A stretch of 51,125 bases of DNA. It comes from Apostichopus californicus (taxonomy: Eukaryota; Echinodermata; Holothuroidea; Aspidochirotida; Stichopodidae). Position 1 is the stretch's first letter. Each line of letters begins with the position of its first letter. The stretch covers positions 1 to 51,125 of the forward strand of contig JAIPMN010000098.1 in NCBI GenBank assembly GCA_020650975.1. Reading direction: 5' to 3'. Below the pieces are notes generated by a model. It saw only the letters and a program-made list of their open reading frames with translations, was not told the DNA's origin and searched no databases. Positions 37,990-49,645 of the stretch are shown here, piece by piece. Both the position numbers and the translations under genes were made by a program.

Positions 37990-38004
37990 GGAGTGTTAGC
38001 TCAG
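37990..38004 (+). repeat. extra copy of SINE head motif
   Basis: GGAGTGTTAGCTCAG is identical to the start of the SINE at 38053, 63 bp upstream in the same orientation. It marks a truncated insertion or local duplication. Confidence 0.6.
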
Positions 38005-38052
38005 GGTAGCAGTGTAAAGTGGAGTGGAGCTAAGGTGAAGTGGGAACGTAAA

Positions 38053-38305
38053 GGAGTGTTAGCTCAGTGGTTAACGACGGTGCCTTTCAATCATAAGGTC
38101 CCGAGTTCGAGTCACTCCAAGATTAATGTATGTCGTCCAGTTAGAGAGTTGTTGACAATTGACAATTCATAATCATGGACGTTAAATATGAATCTAAGAG
38201 ACTGACTTCGGTCAGCTTGCGGCTTTGATAAGCCAATGGTGGCTTCTTTGCAAGTTCCTGCTTACAGGAGGATCTAATATATTTACATACATACAAACTA
38301 TATAC
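38053..38305 (+). mobile_element. tRNA-derived SINE
   Basis: The head has an A box (TTAGCTCAGTGG) and, about 40 nt later, a B box (GAGTTCGAGTC), ending CACTCC, which complements the initial GGAGTG like an acceptor stem. The T and anticodon stems do not pair well, so it is not a functional tRNA. A non-tRNA body of about 180 bp follows, with a tail of ATATATTTACATACATACA type. The 3' boundary is approximate. Confidence 0.65.
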
Positions 38306-38985
38306 TCGTCTTGAAATTATGTCAAATACTGTAATTACTGTTGTGTATTAAGAACTGCTGCCTCTTGCACTTGTTTCCTGCATGTTTACCCGTACATAGT
38401 TATAGAAATGAGAAGCTATTTGGAGCTATATGTTCACAAGGAACAACATGAAGCATTCACACAGAGCACCAAGTAAAGTCCCTATCAGAGGTTTTACAGA
38501 GAATATATTTGCATCACTTTGTATGATAGTTAACTGACGGTGCGGACTGTTTTGATTGCTTGTGGTCTGTAAAAGAGTTCAACCACTGAAAATACCACAC
38601 TGTGCAGCTACATATTTTTTTCAGATTTAAGTAACTTTTAATTCTCCTGAAATTTTAATTAGCAGAGGAAACTTTGTGGAAACCCCTGCTTTGCATTACG
38701 TATTATTCCTCATGTTTGATGCAGCAGGCCTTTGACACCTTCAAACATGAATGCCCATGAAATATCTTAACTGACATGAAAGCATATGAATCAATAAGTC
38801 AAAATACACACAACTGAATTGTAGCCTCTTCCCTTCAGAAAAGTTATGTCATCATCCTCTCAATGTTATCACCTCTTCGGAAAATCTAGGAATACTTATT
38901 TATCAGTCGCTCAAATATTCAAATAGACCAACTTTCTTGTGAGAGTGTAGTTAACAAAAGAAAAGAAAATGGTTAGTTAATTGAG

Positions 38986-38991
38986 TTTATT
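38986..38991 (-). terminator. TPK1: candidate TPK1 poly(A) signal
   Basis: TTTATT on the plus strand is AATAAA on the minus, about 520 nt after the TPK1 stop. Use is inferred. Confidence 0.3.
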
Positions 38992-39511
38992 ACCTGAACA
39001 TTAACATGTTTAATACAGTCTGAATACAACTGGACAATGAAGTGTTAACTCGTCATGCCAGAGGTACTGAACACTCTCACACACCTGATATACTTGCTTG
39101 TTTGCACTGTTGTAACAAATCATGATTCTTGTCACTACTTCTACCTCCTAAATGAAAACAATGTCAAAGACTTTCACCAACATGAATAGCAAGAGAAATA
39201 ACTGTTGATGACTTCACTCAATGGTAAAACGATGTGATTCGTTACAACTCTGCCAGCGTAACCAACGTCCACCATTTCATTACGTTTTTTCCTCCTTCAA
39301 CACAACCCAGAACATTTCAGACAGTGAACTTAGATTCAACGATACTTGACCCACGCCCGATTGCCTAACTATGAGCTCATTGCCTCTGACAAGTATGACG
39401 GACATATTAGGCACCTGGCAACACTCTGACCTTCTGGAAGCAGTTTTACTTCTGGAATACAAAACAGCACCAAATCCTTCTTTAGTAAAAAACTATGAGA
39501 TATAGTGGCAG

Positions 39512-39651
39512 CTACTTTTCCTTCAGTTTCAACCTCTTGATACCCATTGCCCAGAGCACCGGAGAATCGGTTGTCACGGTAACTTCCTTGGCATCATCCT
39601 TAAGGTAATTTGATGTACTGATTAAAGCACCAAACTGCATTCCTTGGTTTT
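39512..39651 (-). CDS. TPK1: TPK1 coding exon 7 (terminal)
   Basis: Acceptor GTCTTCTAG, stop TAG at 39514-39512. It encodes [30 protein letters not shown] and a short lysine-rich end. The SNxxxxxxVTV and SPVLWAM motifs align with the human C-terminus. Confidence 0.95.
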
Positions 39652-42600
39652 CTAGAAGACAGAAATAAATATGTAAAAGGACATATTAAGTAAAGCTGAG
39701 AAAACTGATATATAATTGTTATTGCCCAAATAACCACATTCAATAAAATGTGTAGGATCACACATGGTAAGCATGAAGAGCACTAATTGGGTACTACTTG
39801 GCCATATTTGCTATCAGTAATACAAGCAATACATTGGCTATACATACAGTATATTTGAAACCCTATTAGACTAATTGAGAAGATTCCATTGCCCATGAGT
39901 CATCCAATTCCAATTTGATGGCTGCCAGATGATTTGCTGTCTCATTAGTTCTATACATTCCTGCTATGTATAGACTCCTAACTCTGGCATTTATCAAATT
40001 GTTAAAACTTAACCATGCCAAGGTTTCTGCACTGCTAAACATGTTCCAAAAAAGTGAAGAGAGTAGAACTGCAGAATCATTTTTTCAGTGAGCTCAATTA
40101 CTGAGACGGTGATGTTAAAATTTTGAATCAATTTGAACAGGTCATGGGATCTTAGTAAGGCTAGAATATCTGAAAAGATAATGATTGACTGATTTTTGTA
40201 AAATAGTTATGATTACATAATACATATCCCTGGTTTATAGAGCTTGAAGAATCTCACTTCACTATGATACTCACCTCTTTGGAACTTTGGAAAAATTTGA
40301 ATGAAATTTCCAAACAAGGATGGAAATGATAGACACCAAGAATAACAAAGGTTCAAAGTTCAAACTTAACGTATTTCTTTATATTATTCATCGTAATGAT
40401 CATTATAACACATAAATTAATAATTCACCACACTAAAACTTGATTTGACAGTGTTTACATTGACTTCAACATAGATATTCCACTGCTAATATTTTATTAC
40501 CACACATGAGTATACACCTACTGTATACATAGCATAGTTAAAAAATGTCAGCCGACATACCGATCCCACATCTTAAAGAAATCATGATCAAATAATGACA
40601 AGCACACAGGTGAGGGCCTAGATGGGAATTCAGACCTGCCAAGAGTTGTTATCATTTCCGTTTGTAGAGTTTAATGAACAACATGTCAGGTTACAAGTCG
40701 CAAAGACAATTTCACATGACAGAGTTGTATAATGTCTGTAATGGACTCTACATCTGTGTAGTAAATATTCCTTGGTAAAAGGGGAGCAATGTAAATCAAA
40801 GATTAATTACCCCTGCCCCCCCCCCACCAAAAAAAAATAAATGCAAACATTGACAATGTTTTTACTATAACTAAAGAGATCTGATACACAAAGTTACTGT
40901 AATCATGTCAGATGAAATAGGTTCGTACAAAACTTACCTAGGTTATACTTCAAGCCAGTGGTGGTTATATGTTTACATTTGCCTCCGATGGGAATCAGGG
41001 AGCACCAGCCTTCCTCTAGACCAGTGTCTACTTCTATGGCATAGTTACCCTAAGTAAAAAAAAACAGAAATAGAGAAAAGAGGAGATTTTCAGATTTACA
41101 AATAATAACCCAACAGCATCAAAATAGAAGATCTACCATTTTAATAACTAATTATTGAGTAAGAGGCCTGGCAAAAAAAGATTATTTAATTTATTGTGGC
41201 ATCAATTTCAGTGAGGCTTTATTTTGACATTTGAAATATGCATTGGAGTCATTTTGCTATATTTGAAAGGACATTCAAATTTAAATAAAACATGGAATTG
41301 TTAGTTTCATATTGTCAGGTTTATCAATAGCAACAAAACAATTCACTAGTTTTTTTCTCAACCCAGACATCAAACCTACTGCATCTGCGAAGGCGTTTGT
41401 TAAATCCAGTATAGCTAGTAAAATTGCATGTGTATTACCTCCAATAGAGACCTGCTATTTCACTGAACACAAATTCTTCAAAGTAACAAACTTCCCAATT
41501 TCAGCACATCTCTACCATAAATGAATAAATTTGATTATTATATGATCACTTATGAAAATATTGTACCATCTGACATGGTCACTATTACACTAAAAAAATG
41601 ATATGTGCAGTACAAAATTGAAGAAGTGTGTTGCCTTATTTTCAAAAGGTCCAACTTACTACAAAATACCACAACCACACGATGAATTAGTTCCTGATAC
41701 TTACAAATTAACTATTTTTACTTACTCGCAAATTAGAACTAGCCCCTAGATGCATTTGTGACAAAAGATAGGTAAGCCTCACTTTTTGTGTTTTGCTTAA
41801 AACCTTTAATAGCCTTCCTATCATGCGCATTTGCAATTAACTCCTGGTCCACGTACCCGCACTTGTTATGGCGATGGTGCCTTTTCTGTAGCTGCGCCTT
41901 CTCTTTGGAACAAACTCCCATTTCACGTTTGTGACTCTCCCTACCTTTGCATTTTCAAGAGACAACTTTAAACATTTATGATAGATTCCTAGTTTTTTTT
42001 TTCCCCTTTGTTTCTTTCCTACTTTGTAAAGCGCTTTGAAACGCTGTATTAAGCGCTATAGAAATGTAATTTATTATTATTATTATTATTCCTTTAAGTC
42101 TGACACATCCATTGTGACATAAATCCCCCCCCCCCAAAAGAAATAAAAAGCTAATACACTAAGATGTATTTGAATGACAAGAAACAGAGGTCTGAAATGC
42201 AAACAGAGTAAAGAAGTACAAACATTTTTCTAAATGATATCAAAACTGTCGAGACCAAAAAATAAATCCATATTATATTAATCTTGACACCGGGTCAGAT
42301 CTCGACTGAAGTAACTCACCGGCCTCAACAGACACGCTATGTTGTCATCTCCAATAAGATAGACAGGGTACTTTACTGTCTTGGTGATGTCAAACAAGGT
42401 GTTGATGATGGACATCATGTGATCAAATCGTCCTCCGAATGCTCCCAATGCGACTAGACAGTCTACCTATCATGAAAGGAAACACATGGCTGATGTACGT
42501 CATGGCTAGGGATGGACCTATCACTACCAGTTAGTATACTAATATGAACCATTAATACACCTGTCAGATAAATAACAAACTTGATCAACTTTACCATGTT

Positions 42601-45600
42601 ACAAACTCTCATCACCTTTTACTGAGAAGGAAACAGTGGCTAGATTTATGAAAGTGCTCTTGGGAGGAACTCATATTGTCGAATCTAAAGCTGGGATACA
42701 CCTACATGCAATTGGCATATATCTACTCACATTACTCTACCGTAATGCTGGAGAATATTATACCTAAGTTGTACAAAGAACCTAATAGACCAGGGTTCGC
42801 TAACTTTATCCCCCCACGAACCCCCTGTGGATGTCAGATTTGTCCACGAACCCCCAACTTTTCGAGACATGATCTGAGTCATTATTATACTATAATACGC
42901 ATAACAGTGCTTCTTAAAAGATCAAGTTCATAGTATCATATTGTAATGGAAAAAAAAAAGAGTTTGTGGATAGGTACGTCTTTTGTACATTACTAAATTA
43001 TATGATATATCAGATTTTAGTTCAACAGAAAGTACTCTAGTTTTGACATTCAGAAACTTCTCACGAAACCCCTGGGATGGAATCACACACCCCCTGGGGT
43101 TTCATGCACCCCAGTTAGGGAACCCCTGTAATAGACTAAGAGATTTATTCTATCTTTAGAAAGATGTGTCATCTCCTCCAGCTTTTACTCACAGTTGCAT
43201 CTGCTAAGAACCTCCCATCCTCCATCCCTTATTTAAGTGAAACTGACAAGAGAGAATTATGCAGTACCTACATGTAATTTGTTGTGCTCGATGGTTCTGT
43301 GGACAATTTGGAGGCACTTAGTGAAGTCTGTGAAATTTTGGTCTAGCGTCTCGACTAACTTTGCACCCTGCAGAGAAACAAGGTTGAAATTATTTTAGCC
43401 TGAAATGGTAATACTTGGCAGTACCAGAAATTTTAAATACAACAAACAAAATAGGTGCATTACATCAACATAAGGAGAAGAACACACTATAAATGTCCAA
43501 AATTATATACTTTTTAGAATATATATGTATTTATGGAAAATTCTGGAAATGGAATGTTTTGACACAGCTTATCTATGCAGTATATATCATTTTATGATGG
43601 TAGTGAATATATGTACATCCTCATTTTACTTTTAGTATTATGTAATAAATTTTTTCTTTTCAAAGAAATTCTTATGTTGTCCAGGATCAACTGCCCATTT
43701 ATTTGTTTATTCAAGTGTTTAGGTCGACAAATATAGCTAAGGTAATAAAATGACATTCAATTAACGAAACAGTGGCGCTATCTATCAAGTACTGTCCATG
43801 TTCTACTGGTTGTTATGTACAACTATCTAAAGCAACACATCAAGTGAGATTAAAGTTATGTCCTCACTGGCCGATATGTTTTTAAACTCACATTTATACA
43901 ATTCAAACCATCTCACTCGTTCTCCCTCCCAACATGCCAGAGAATCTTCCCCATTCTTCCCCTAGTCTACACCCCTAAGTTAATCCAACCCCCCAAACAT
44001 CCCTAACCCAACCACCCACCAGCCCACTATCTTTCCACAAATACACCCAACATGAGCCACAAATTCAATCACAAATGATGGTGACAAGTCTGACAACCAT
44101 TGTTTTTAAAATGCCAGATCATTATTGAATCCAGTATCATCAATCATTTTTCACTGCTAAATAGAGAAATTGTAACAAAATGCAAGTTTTGAGAAAGTTA
44201 AAATGTTTAAATCAATAAGATAAGCTTTACTTTTTCTTTCATAAACTGCAAGACTTCAGGCTTAGCAGAGTCAAAGTCTCCAGTGAGCAGATCAGGAACA
44301 AAGCTAGAAAGAGAAAAGTTTTAGTGAGTCCTTCAAAACAAAAATTTACCGCATATTATTTAAAAAACCCTTGTGTTGACATACAAAGCTACATTTTTCA
44401 CATCAATAATACGCAGCCATGTTTTGACACAGCTTATCTATGCAGATAAGCCATTATTTTACTTTCTAGCATATTTGGGGCAATACCCAGCAAGTAACCA
44501 TATGTAACAATATATATGTAACCATATATATGTAACCATATATATGTCATAGGATGAATGTAGCTTTTAACTTCAATGCTCCTTCACTGTTGAGTGGCAA
44601 ATTACTACAATTAACGACTTGAATTGATGTGAATCTTTGTATATTTAGAAAGACAGAAGTGTAAAATTTGTAATGCTCCTACAATGCAATGGAAACCCCT
44701 GCTTATAAGTTACTTTGACCTGCCAGAGCTTGAACCAGTATTTAAACGCTAGTCGCTGTCAAGTGGCTATCCAAATAGTTCTTGCTTTCAAATGTTATAG
44801 CTGAATGTTATGAACTTACAGGTGTTCAATATTTATGACAAAATGTATTCTAGAGAGTCAAAATGTAAATCATTGCTCAAGCAAACTTTTACTCTTATAG
44901 CATTTTCTTCCAGTGAGAAATTATTTGGTACGATATGAATATCTGGGATACACTTGAAATGATCACAACTCGGGAAGCTGTGTCTAATACTATTGTATGA
45001 ACAATCTTAAGAATATGCTAATAGTTTCGGTCAATACTCATGATTTTTAAGCAAAAAAAGAAAGAAGATAGATATTAAAGATGAGCATGTATTTTAATCA
45101 GGAAGTGAGAGAGAAAAACTTCCAATCTAACAGACATGAACATGAGCAGCATAGAGACGGAGCCAGACATTTACAGTTTGTTTACCAGATGTATCATATC
45201 TGTCCTGCTATTCATTCTGTACATTCTCCAGTGCTTTGTATTTCTGTATAGTACAGGTTGTAAACATCTGGAAAAGTTATTGCAATCAAATGTTTATCTC
45301 CTTGACAAGATGAATTTGTTGGCAGATTCTTGTCACTAAATCATTGTTCAATAAATTTTGTTATCCTGTAGTTGTCTATGTTGTTTCAATCACATGGAAA
45401 TTTTCTATAACCTTACTGGTGAGCTCGGGGTAATATTTTTGCTGAATTTATTGCTCACTTTAGTTTTACAAAGATAAATCTTTCACATGCATCTAAATAA
45501 AGACATACATGTTTACAAATCACACTACAAAAGTATACAACTTCTTTCAAGTGCAGGGTTCTATATGGGAACCATATTTTACAGCACATTTACTGTACTG

Positions 45601-48600
45601 GGAACAAAGCATGTTGCTATGTTTATTCAAAGAAATGGTGTAATTGCATAAGGTTAAGGCTGAATTTAAATTGCTTTTTTTTTCCACGAGTGACCCATGA
45701 GTGACTTTTAACTTTTGCAAATTAGAATTAACAGACTTTTGGCCGTCTGCCAAAACCCCCTTAAAACTGACATCTGAGTGACACCTTGAGTGTAGGGTTG
45801 CCATATACTAACATGACATAAAAAATGGACACATTGACAACACAGGGAAGATGCAAAATCACATGAGCTGCTAGTCATGAATCCTGTAGATGGCATATTT
45901 CATGATATCAACAGTTACAGTTTATGTTCAAAGATAATAAGTACAGTACAATAGCAGGGCTGGTTGCCAAGTGATAATGCGTACATGTTTGCATACTGCT
46001 TGCATTTATTTAGAAACCGGACTTATTTGTCTAAAAACTGTGTAGCAATATGATATCTGTAAACAACGAACACTATTTTTTTAGGTTTTGCTTCACATCC
46101 TGCTATTAGAAATGCCGGACATACATGCATTCGGTGAAAGGTCATGTCGAATGGTGGACAGTATAATGAATTGCAGGACGTCTGCATGTCCACCTTAATT
46201 GAGTGTTTGTTGATTTTCTGTACCTTTTTGACTGAAAAGATCACTCAGCTTTGAGATATTTTACATGACAAGTAATCTAATTTATTTCATGCGAGAAAAT
46301 TTTAAAGAAAGTGTTAGGGGATGACTGTCACATCACATATAATACTGAGATGAGGCATGTTTCCATTTAGTTAAGGCAATTATTTTGCAGGTATGAAAAT
46401 ATACAAGGTTTTGGACTAAAGCTGCATTTAGTGAACTTTCTTGTGTTGATGCACAGATAAAAAATAATCAATAAGCTGACACATTTTTATTTCACTTCAA
46501 AATATTTTTCATGATACTAGGATACAATTTAGTATTTACCTGCATCTTGTGTACATAGCCGTTTGAGGTTTACGAACCTTAATGCTCAGGAAAGACTGAA
46601 ACTACTAAGGCTTTTGCATGAAAAAGTGCAAGTCTTCTTGGAGTTTGTGCACCAAATTGTCAGGTCAAGTGTAGTGATACCTTTGACATGGTGAATCAAC
46701 GGTCAGCCCATAATTTGGTCTTGGTGCCATTAGTGTTGTTCAAAACAAAATGGAGATTTGGTTGACGGTAAAACCAGGTTCTAGTTATGCTACATATAGT
46801 TCACTGTGTTCAATGTTGCTAATTGATCATATGTACTTTGCTTTCAATGAGAGTATGCACTCACTGTCTTGAGGCTAACCTAGAGTTTTGGCAATGATTA
46901 ACAAACTAAGAATCTGGTAGTGATTCGACAGGGATGTGATACAGGTAGTGGTAGGAGGAGGGGGCGGGGATGGTCACCCAACTTATCAATGTCTCAATGA
47001 GGGTATTAAGCTGCCTGTATTTAATATAATATAATTATAATATTTGCTTTTTTATATAGCGCTTTATACCAGCGATAGGTCTCAAAGCGCTTTACAGACG
47101 TTATATTACCCCTGGTCAATAATAACCTGTCCCAGAGACAATCCCTCCAGTCGGCAGCAGTTATATAGTGCGCCCAATGACATGTTACCTCACAGGTACC
47201 CATTTCACCCCTCGGTGGAGAGAGGCAAGTGAGATAAAGCATCTTGCACAAGAACACAACGTAATGAGTTAGGCAGGAATCTAACCAGCAATCCTTGGAT
47301 CACGAGTCCGAGGCCTTAGCCAATTGGCCACCACGCTCTCTACGGCTGCGATGCTTACAATGGCAATGTGCTTACAAAAAAACAAATGGAATTGAAGCAA
47401 AGTATTAAGTGTCGCCAACTCTGTTGAACATGTTCACAATGTCTGGTATGTGTGGCACATGTTTACTGAGGCACACAAGGACCTATGACATACATCGATA
47501 TCAGAACACAGGGCATAAGTTAGGGCTCGACATTTGCACATCACTTTGGAAGGCTCTAAACATTCCCTTACAGACTGTTATGATGCCTGCATGTGTTCAC
47601 TAACTTCTGTATGTATAGGTCTTTTTGCATAGCATTTTGCAATGTGATACCTTATAAATTATTCCCTTGAATATAGACTAACTTGAGCTTCATCAAATGA
47701 TTACCTAGATTATCAAGTTGGCCATCTCTAAAGTTTTATATGCTTTATTTCATAATATGATAATTATTTTACCAGTTAAGCCAAGGTCACTTCTGCTATC
47801 TAACAGCTAGGGTCATATACTCATCTTGCTTTCCTGAGTTTTGATAGAATGTTGGTACATATGCTTACTTTGAATTACTCTTGCTCATCATAATCTCGTG
47901 TAGGTGATTGCTCGCTCCATCAGTAGCCGCCCGAATCACCCCTCGATTCCAGAGTTGGATAAGGTGAGGATATTGGTGTTGGAGAGGCTGATTCAGAACA
48001 ATCAGAGCTAAGCTGATCTCTGAGGATAACAAACATGAATCAAAAATGGTGCTGGATCAGTCAAAGTAACAATTATTTTAGAGCTGATTTTTCCAGTGAG
48101 TTGTAACTTTCGAGTCGTTCTTATCAAGCCATGTAATATTCACTCATCTGGGATATGACACAGCAAACACATGTAGCCCTATATCAATAGAGTTCGAAAC
48201 TGCTTCTGATCTTCTGGTCTGAACACATCTGTTCAGAACATCACCTACTCTCCCATCCCCTCCCCCCTCCTCTTCCTCCATTCTCTCCACTGTAACATGC
48301 CAAAAAATCCTGAGTCCTGTCGTTACAGTCCTAGAACTATTCAAACCATGCTAACTTGCTCAGAAAACTTCTAGTGAAGACACTCAAGTCATGAACACAT
48401 CAGGTTCTGGGGAGAAAATTGCATGGAGCTTAATGTCATTGTCGCATGACTTGAATAACCCATTCACCTATTTGTACTATTTTTGGTTTGGTTCAGATTG
48501 ACTTCTAACATTCATACTTTTTTAAACTGCCTGCTTAATTAACATAACTGCTTTTCACTAGCCTGCTTAGGTACGTATACATACCATATACCTATAAGTT

Positions 48601-48841
48601 ACTTCATGGAATGCTACGTTTTGCGATACCACAACGACCTACACTATCATGTGTCATCTCTCTTATTATTGCTTGCTGAGAAAGCCACTCAGGGCGAAAG
48701 TAAACACTTACTAACTCCAGGTTCCAAGCACGACAAGGGTCGCAATCTTTTCCTTGGTTCTGGACCGTCACCATCGGTATCAGAAGACTCATTAGCACTA
48801 GCTGTTGCAGAATAGAATACGTCTTCTTCGGCAGTAGCCAT
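39512..48841 (-). CDS. TPK1: thiamine pyrophosphokinase (seven coding exons, 282 aa)
   Basis: Cytosolic enzyme that transfers pyrophosphate from ATP to thiamine, making the cofactor thiamine diphosphate. Minus-strand exons 48841-48712, 48019-47869, 44303-44231, 43367-43272, 42466-42320, 41049-40938 and 39651-39512 join in frame to 849 nt. The N-terminal kinase domain starts at about residue 44 with [10 protein letters not shown], and has [15 protein letters not shown] (D103, D105), [12 protein letters not shown] (Q127, D131) and [10 protein letters not shown] (157-166). These match the metal and substrate residues of vertebrate TPK1. The C-terminal beta domain contains [28 protein letters not shown] and [10 protein letters not shown]. 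The protein is about 39 residues longer than human (243), because of an acidic/serine-rich N-terminal extension. The window holds the complete coding region. Confidence 0.97.
40815..40839. repeat. C-run/A-run compound tract
   Basis: Poly-C interrupted by one A passes directly into poly-A. Similar tracts occur at 14611, 14675, 42126 and 50555. In TPK1 intron 6, next to exon 6. Confidence 0.7.
40938..41049 (-). CDS. TPK1: TPK1 coding exon 6
   Basis: Acceptor TTTTTACTTAG, donor GTAAGT. It encodes [28 protein letters not shown] and TTTGLKYNL, the start of the thiamine-binding beta domain, ending in phase 1. Confidence 0.96.
41720..42090 (+). mobile_element. 5'-truncated CR1/L2-like LINE, 3' end
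   Basis: An open frame at 41834-41971 reads [20 protein letters not shown] then [12 protein letters not shown] and stops. This is the hallmark C-terminus of non-LTR reverse-transcriptase proteins of the CR1/L2/Jockey type. The 3' UTR has TGTAAAGCGCTTTGA and TTAAGCGCTATAGAAATGT and ends in (TTA)n at 42071-42090. It lies antisense in TPK1 intron 5. The 5' edge of the fragment is uncertain. Confidence 0.8.
42320..42466 (-). CDS. TPK1: TPK1 coding exon 5
   Basis: Acceptor CATGATAG, donor GTGAGT, exactly 49 codons in phase 0. It encodes [19 protein letters not shown], the helix NTLFDITK and [13 protein letters not shown], leading into the C-terminal domain. Confidence 0.96.
42783..43136. mobile_element. 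hAT-type MITE with 8-bp target-site duplication
   Basis: The element (42791-43128, 338 bp) starts CAGGGTTCGCTAAC and ends, on the other strand, CAGGGGTTCCCTAAC. It is flanked by identical 8-bp TAATAGAC at 42783-42790 and 43129-43136. CAGGG termini with an 8-bp duplication define the hAT superfamily. There is no transposase; the inside is AT-rich with G/C-rich subterminal repeats. It lies in TPK1 intron 4. Confidence 0.88.
43272..43367 (-). CDS. TPK1: TPK1 coding exon 4
   Basis: Acceptor TTCTCTGCAG, donor GTAGGT, phase 0 at both ends. It encodes [20 protein letters not shown] and then [12 protein letters not shown]. The human DQDHTDF is DQNFTDF here; Q127 and D131 are kept. Confidence 0.95.
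43554..43580. repeat. 27-bp direct repeat, copy 1
   Basis: Identical to 44419-44445, starting ATGTTTTGACACAGCTTATC. In the TPK1 intron downstream of exon 3. Confidence 0.85.
44231..44303 (-). CDS. TPK1: TPK1 coding exon 3
   Basis: Acceptor CTCTTTCTAG, donor GTAAAG. It encodes [20 protein letters not shown], with the metal-binding GDFDS motif (D103, D105). Identical 27-bp direct repeats lie in the introns on each side. Confidence 0.93.
44419..44445. repeat. 27-bp direct repeat, copy 2
   Basis: Identical to 43554-43580, 865 bp away. In the TPK1 intron upstream of exon 3, so the pair brackets that exon. Confidence 0.85.
44495..44546. repeat. 14-bp tandem repeat
   Basis: About three units of ACCATATATATGTA type in TPK1 intron 2. 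Confidence 0.75.
44550..47030. other. TPK1: TPK1 intron 2, nothing recognised
   Basis: AT-rich intron sequence without supported exons or clear elements before the SINE at 47035. The small open frames lack homology. Confidence 0.45.
47035..47345 (-). mobile_element. tRNA-derived SINE with LINE-like 3' tail
   Basis: On the minus strand the head has an A box (TGGCCAATTGGCTAAGGC, near 47313-47330) and a B box (GGTTAGATTCC, 47276-47286), with a fairly good anticodon arm (CTCGTGA loop). The body contains TTGTGCAAGATGCTTTATCT and CCGAGGGGTGAAATGGGTAC, a type of SINE core I recognise as widespread in marine invertebrates. The 3' part, TGTAAAGCGCTTTGAGACC then TATAAAGCGCTATATAAA, matches the tail of the LINE at 42027-42063. 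In TPK1 intron 2, same strand as the gene. Confidence 0.8.
47869..48019 (-). CDS. TPK1: TPK1 coding exon 2
   Basis: Acceptor TATCCTCAG, donor GTAAGC, phase 1 to phase 2. It encodes the first beta-strand ([12 protein letters not shown]), [16 protein letters not shown] with the conserved aspartate, and HLHEIM. Confidence 0.93.
48712..48841 (-). CDS. TPK1: TPK1 coding exon 1
   Basis: The ATG lies within AAGATGGC. It encodes [20 protein letters not shown], then [16 protein letters not shown] and LEPGV, ending in phase 1 at the donor GTAAGT. The exon is an extension relative to vertebrate TPK1 up to LEPG, which aligns with the human LLSTGN region. No other in-frame start would keep this join. Confidence 0.85.
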
Positions 48842-48990
48842 CTTGTTTGTGTACAAAACAATTCTATGACTGCAAACCCCGAAACTCCATCCTAGATGAA
48901 GCATCCTGTATGGCAACCATATGAACAATTCAAAGAATGTACAACCCCCGCACACCGCAGGCAAGCATTCCAACTGTTTCTGTAAAAGTC
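48836..48990 (-). promoter_or_regulatory. TPK1: likely TPK1 promoter/5' UTR
   Basis: The minus strand has a YY1-type AAGATGGC (within 48837-48846) that includes the start codon, an arrangement common in TATA-less promoters with starts just upstream. No TATA box was seen. The extent is a guess. Confidence 0.35.
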
Positions 48991-49645
48991 ATCAAGTGTA
49001 ACGAACTGGCTAATCCGTCACAAAAGATTTTACTGCTGTTTTGAAATCACGAAAACTATATTTTGTAGCAAAATTAAATATATCCATGGCTATTGAGCGC
49101 GAAGTGACCTCGGAGCATTATAACGGTATAGCCTTGACATTGGACAGTGGCTAACATGTACAGTGCACAAAATCGTACGTGATTTGCTGTGTGGCTAGCT
49201 CAGCTGGCCTGGTAATTCGAAGAATAGGGAATTTCCCACACAGCAATAACTTTTTACAGGGACGACTTCTGTACATTAGGCCTATGGAGAGATGTAGTAA
49301 GTTGCTAAGGAATGGCAGTTCTCAACACACGAAGAGAATTCAGTTAATTAAGAAAGGGCATGAAATCTCTAGGAGGACCATACGAAAAGTGTTTGAAATT
49401 GGGCGGGACGAGCACACTTTGGAGTGTTCTGAATGGTAAAAAATGTAGCTGTCTTCTGCCTTGATGTTGATTATATAACAAGAAAGCTAGGCCAATCAAG
49501 CTACTTGTGCACATTCTCTGACTGGAAGGGAATAAACTTAGTGGACGAAGTTGAATGGGATGGACGTAGGAAGGGCTGTGTGTGCGTTGGGAAAAAAGGT
49601 AATAGTATGTTACAATTTTACCATTTACATTTGTCAACTTTGCCT
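48991..49645. other. intergenic, nothing firm
   Basis: Two overlapping open frames of 85-86 codons (49179-49439 and 49433-49690, +) have no recognisable product or splice framework. Confidence 0.4.

Noticed and set aside
38053..38122. A functional tRNA gene
   Set aside because: Good A and B boxes and complementary ends, but T and anticodon stems are broken and a SINE body follows.
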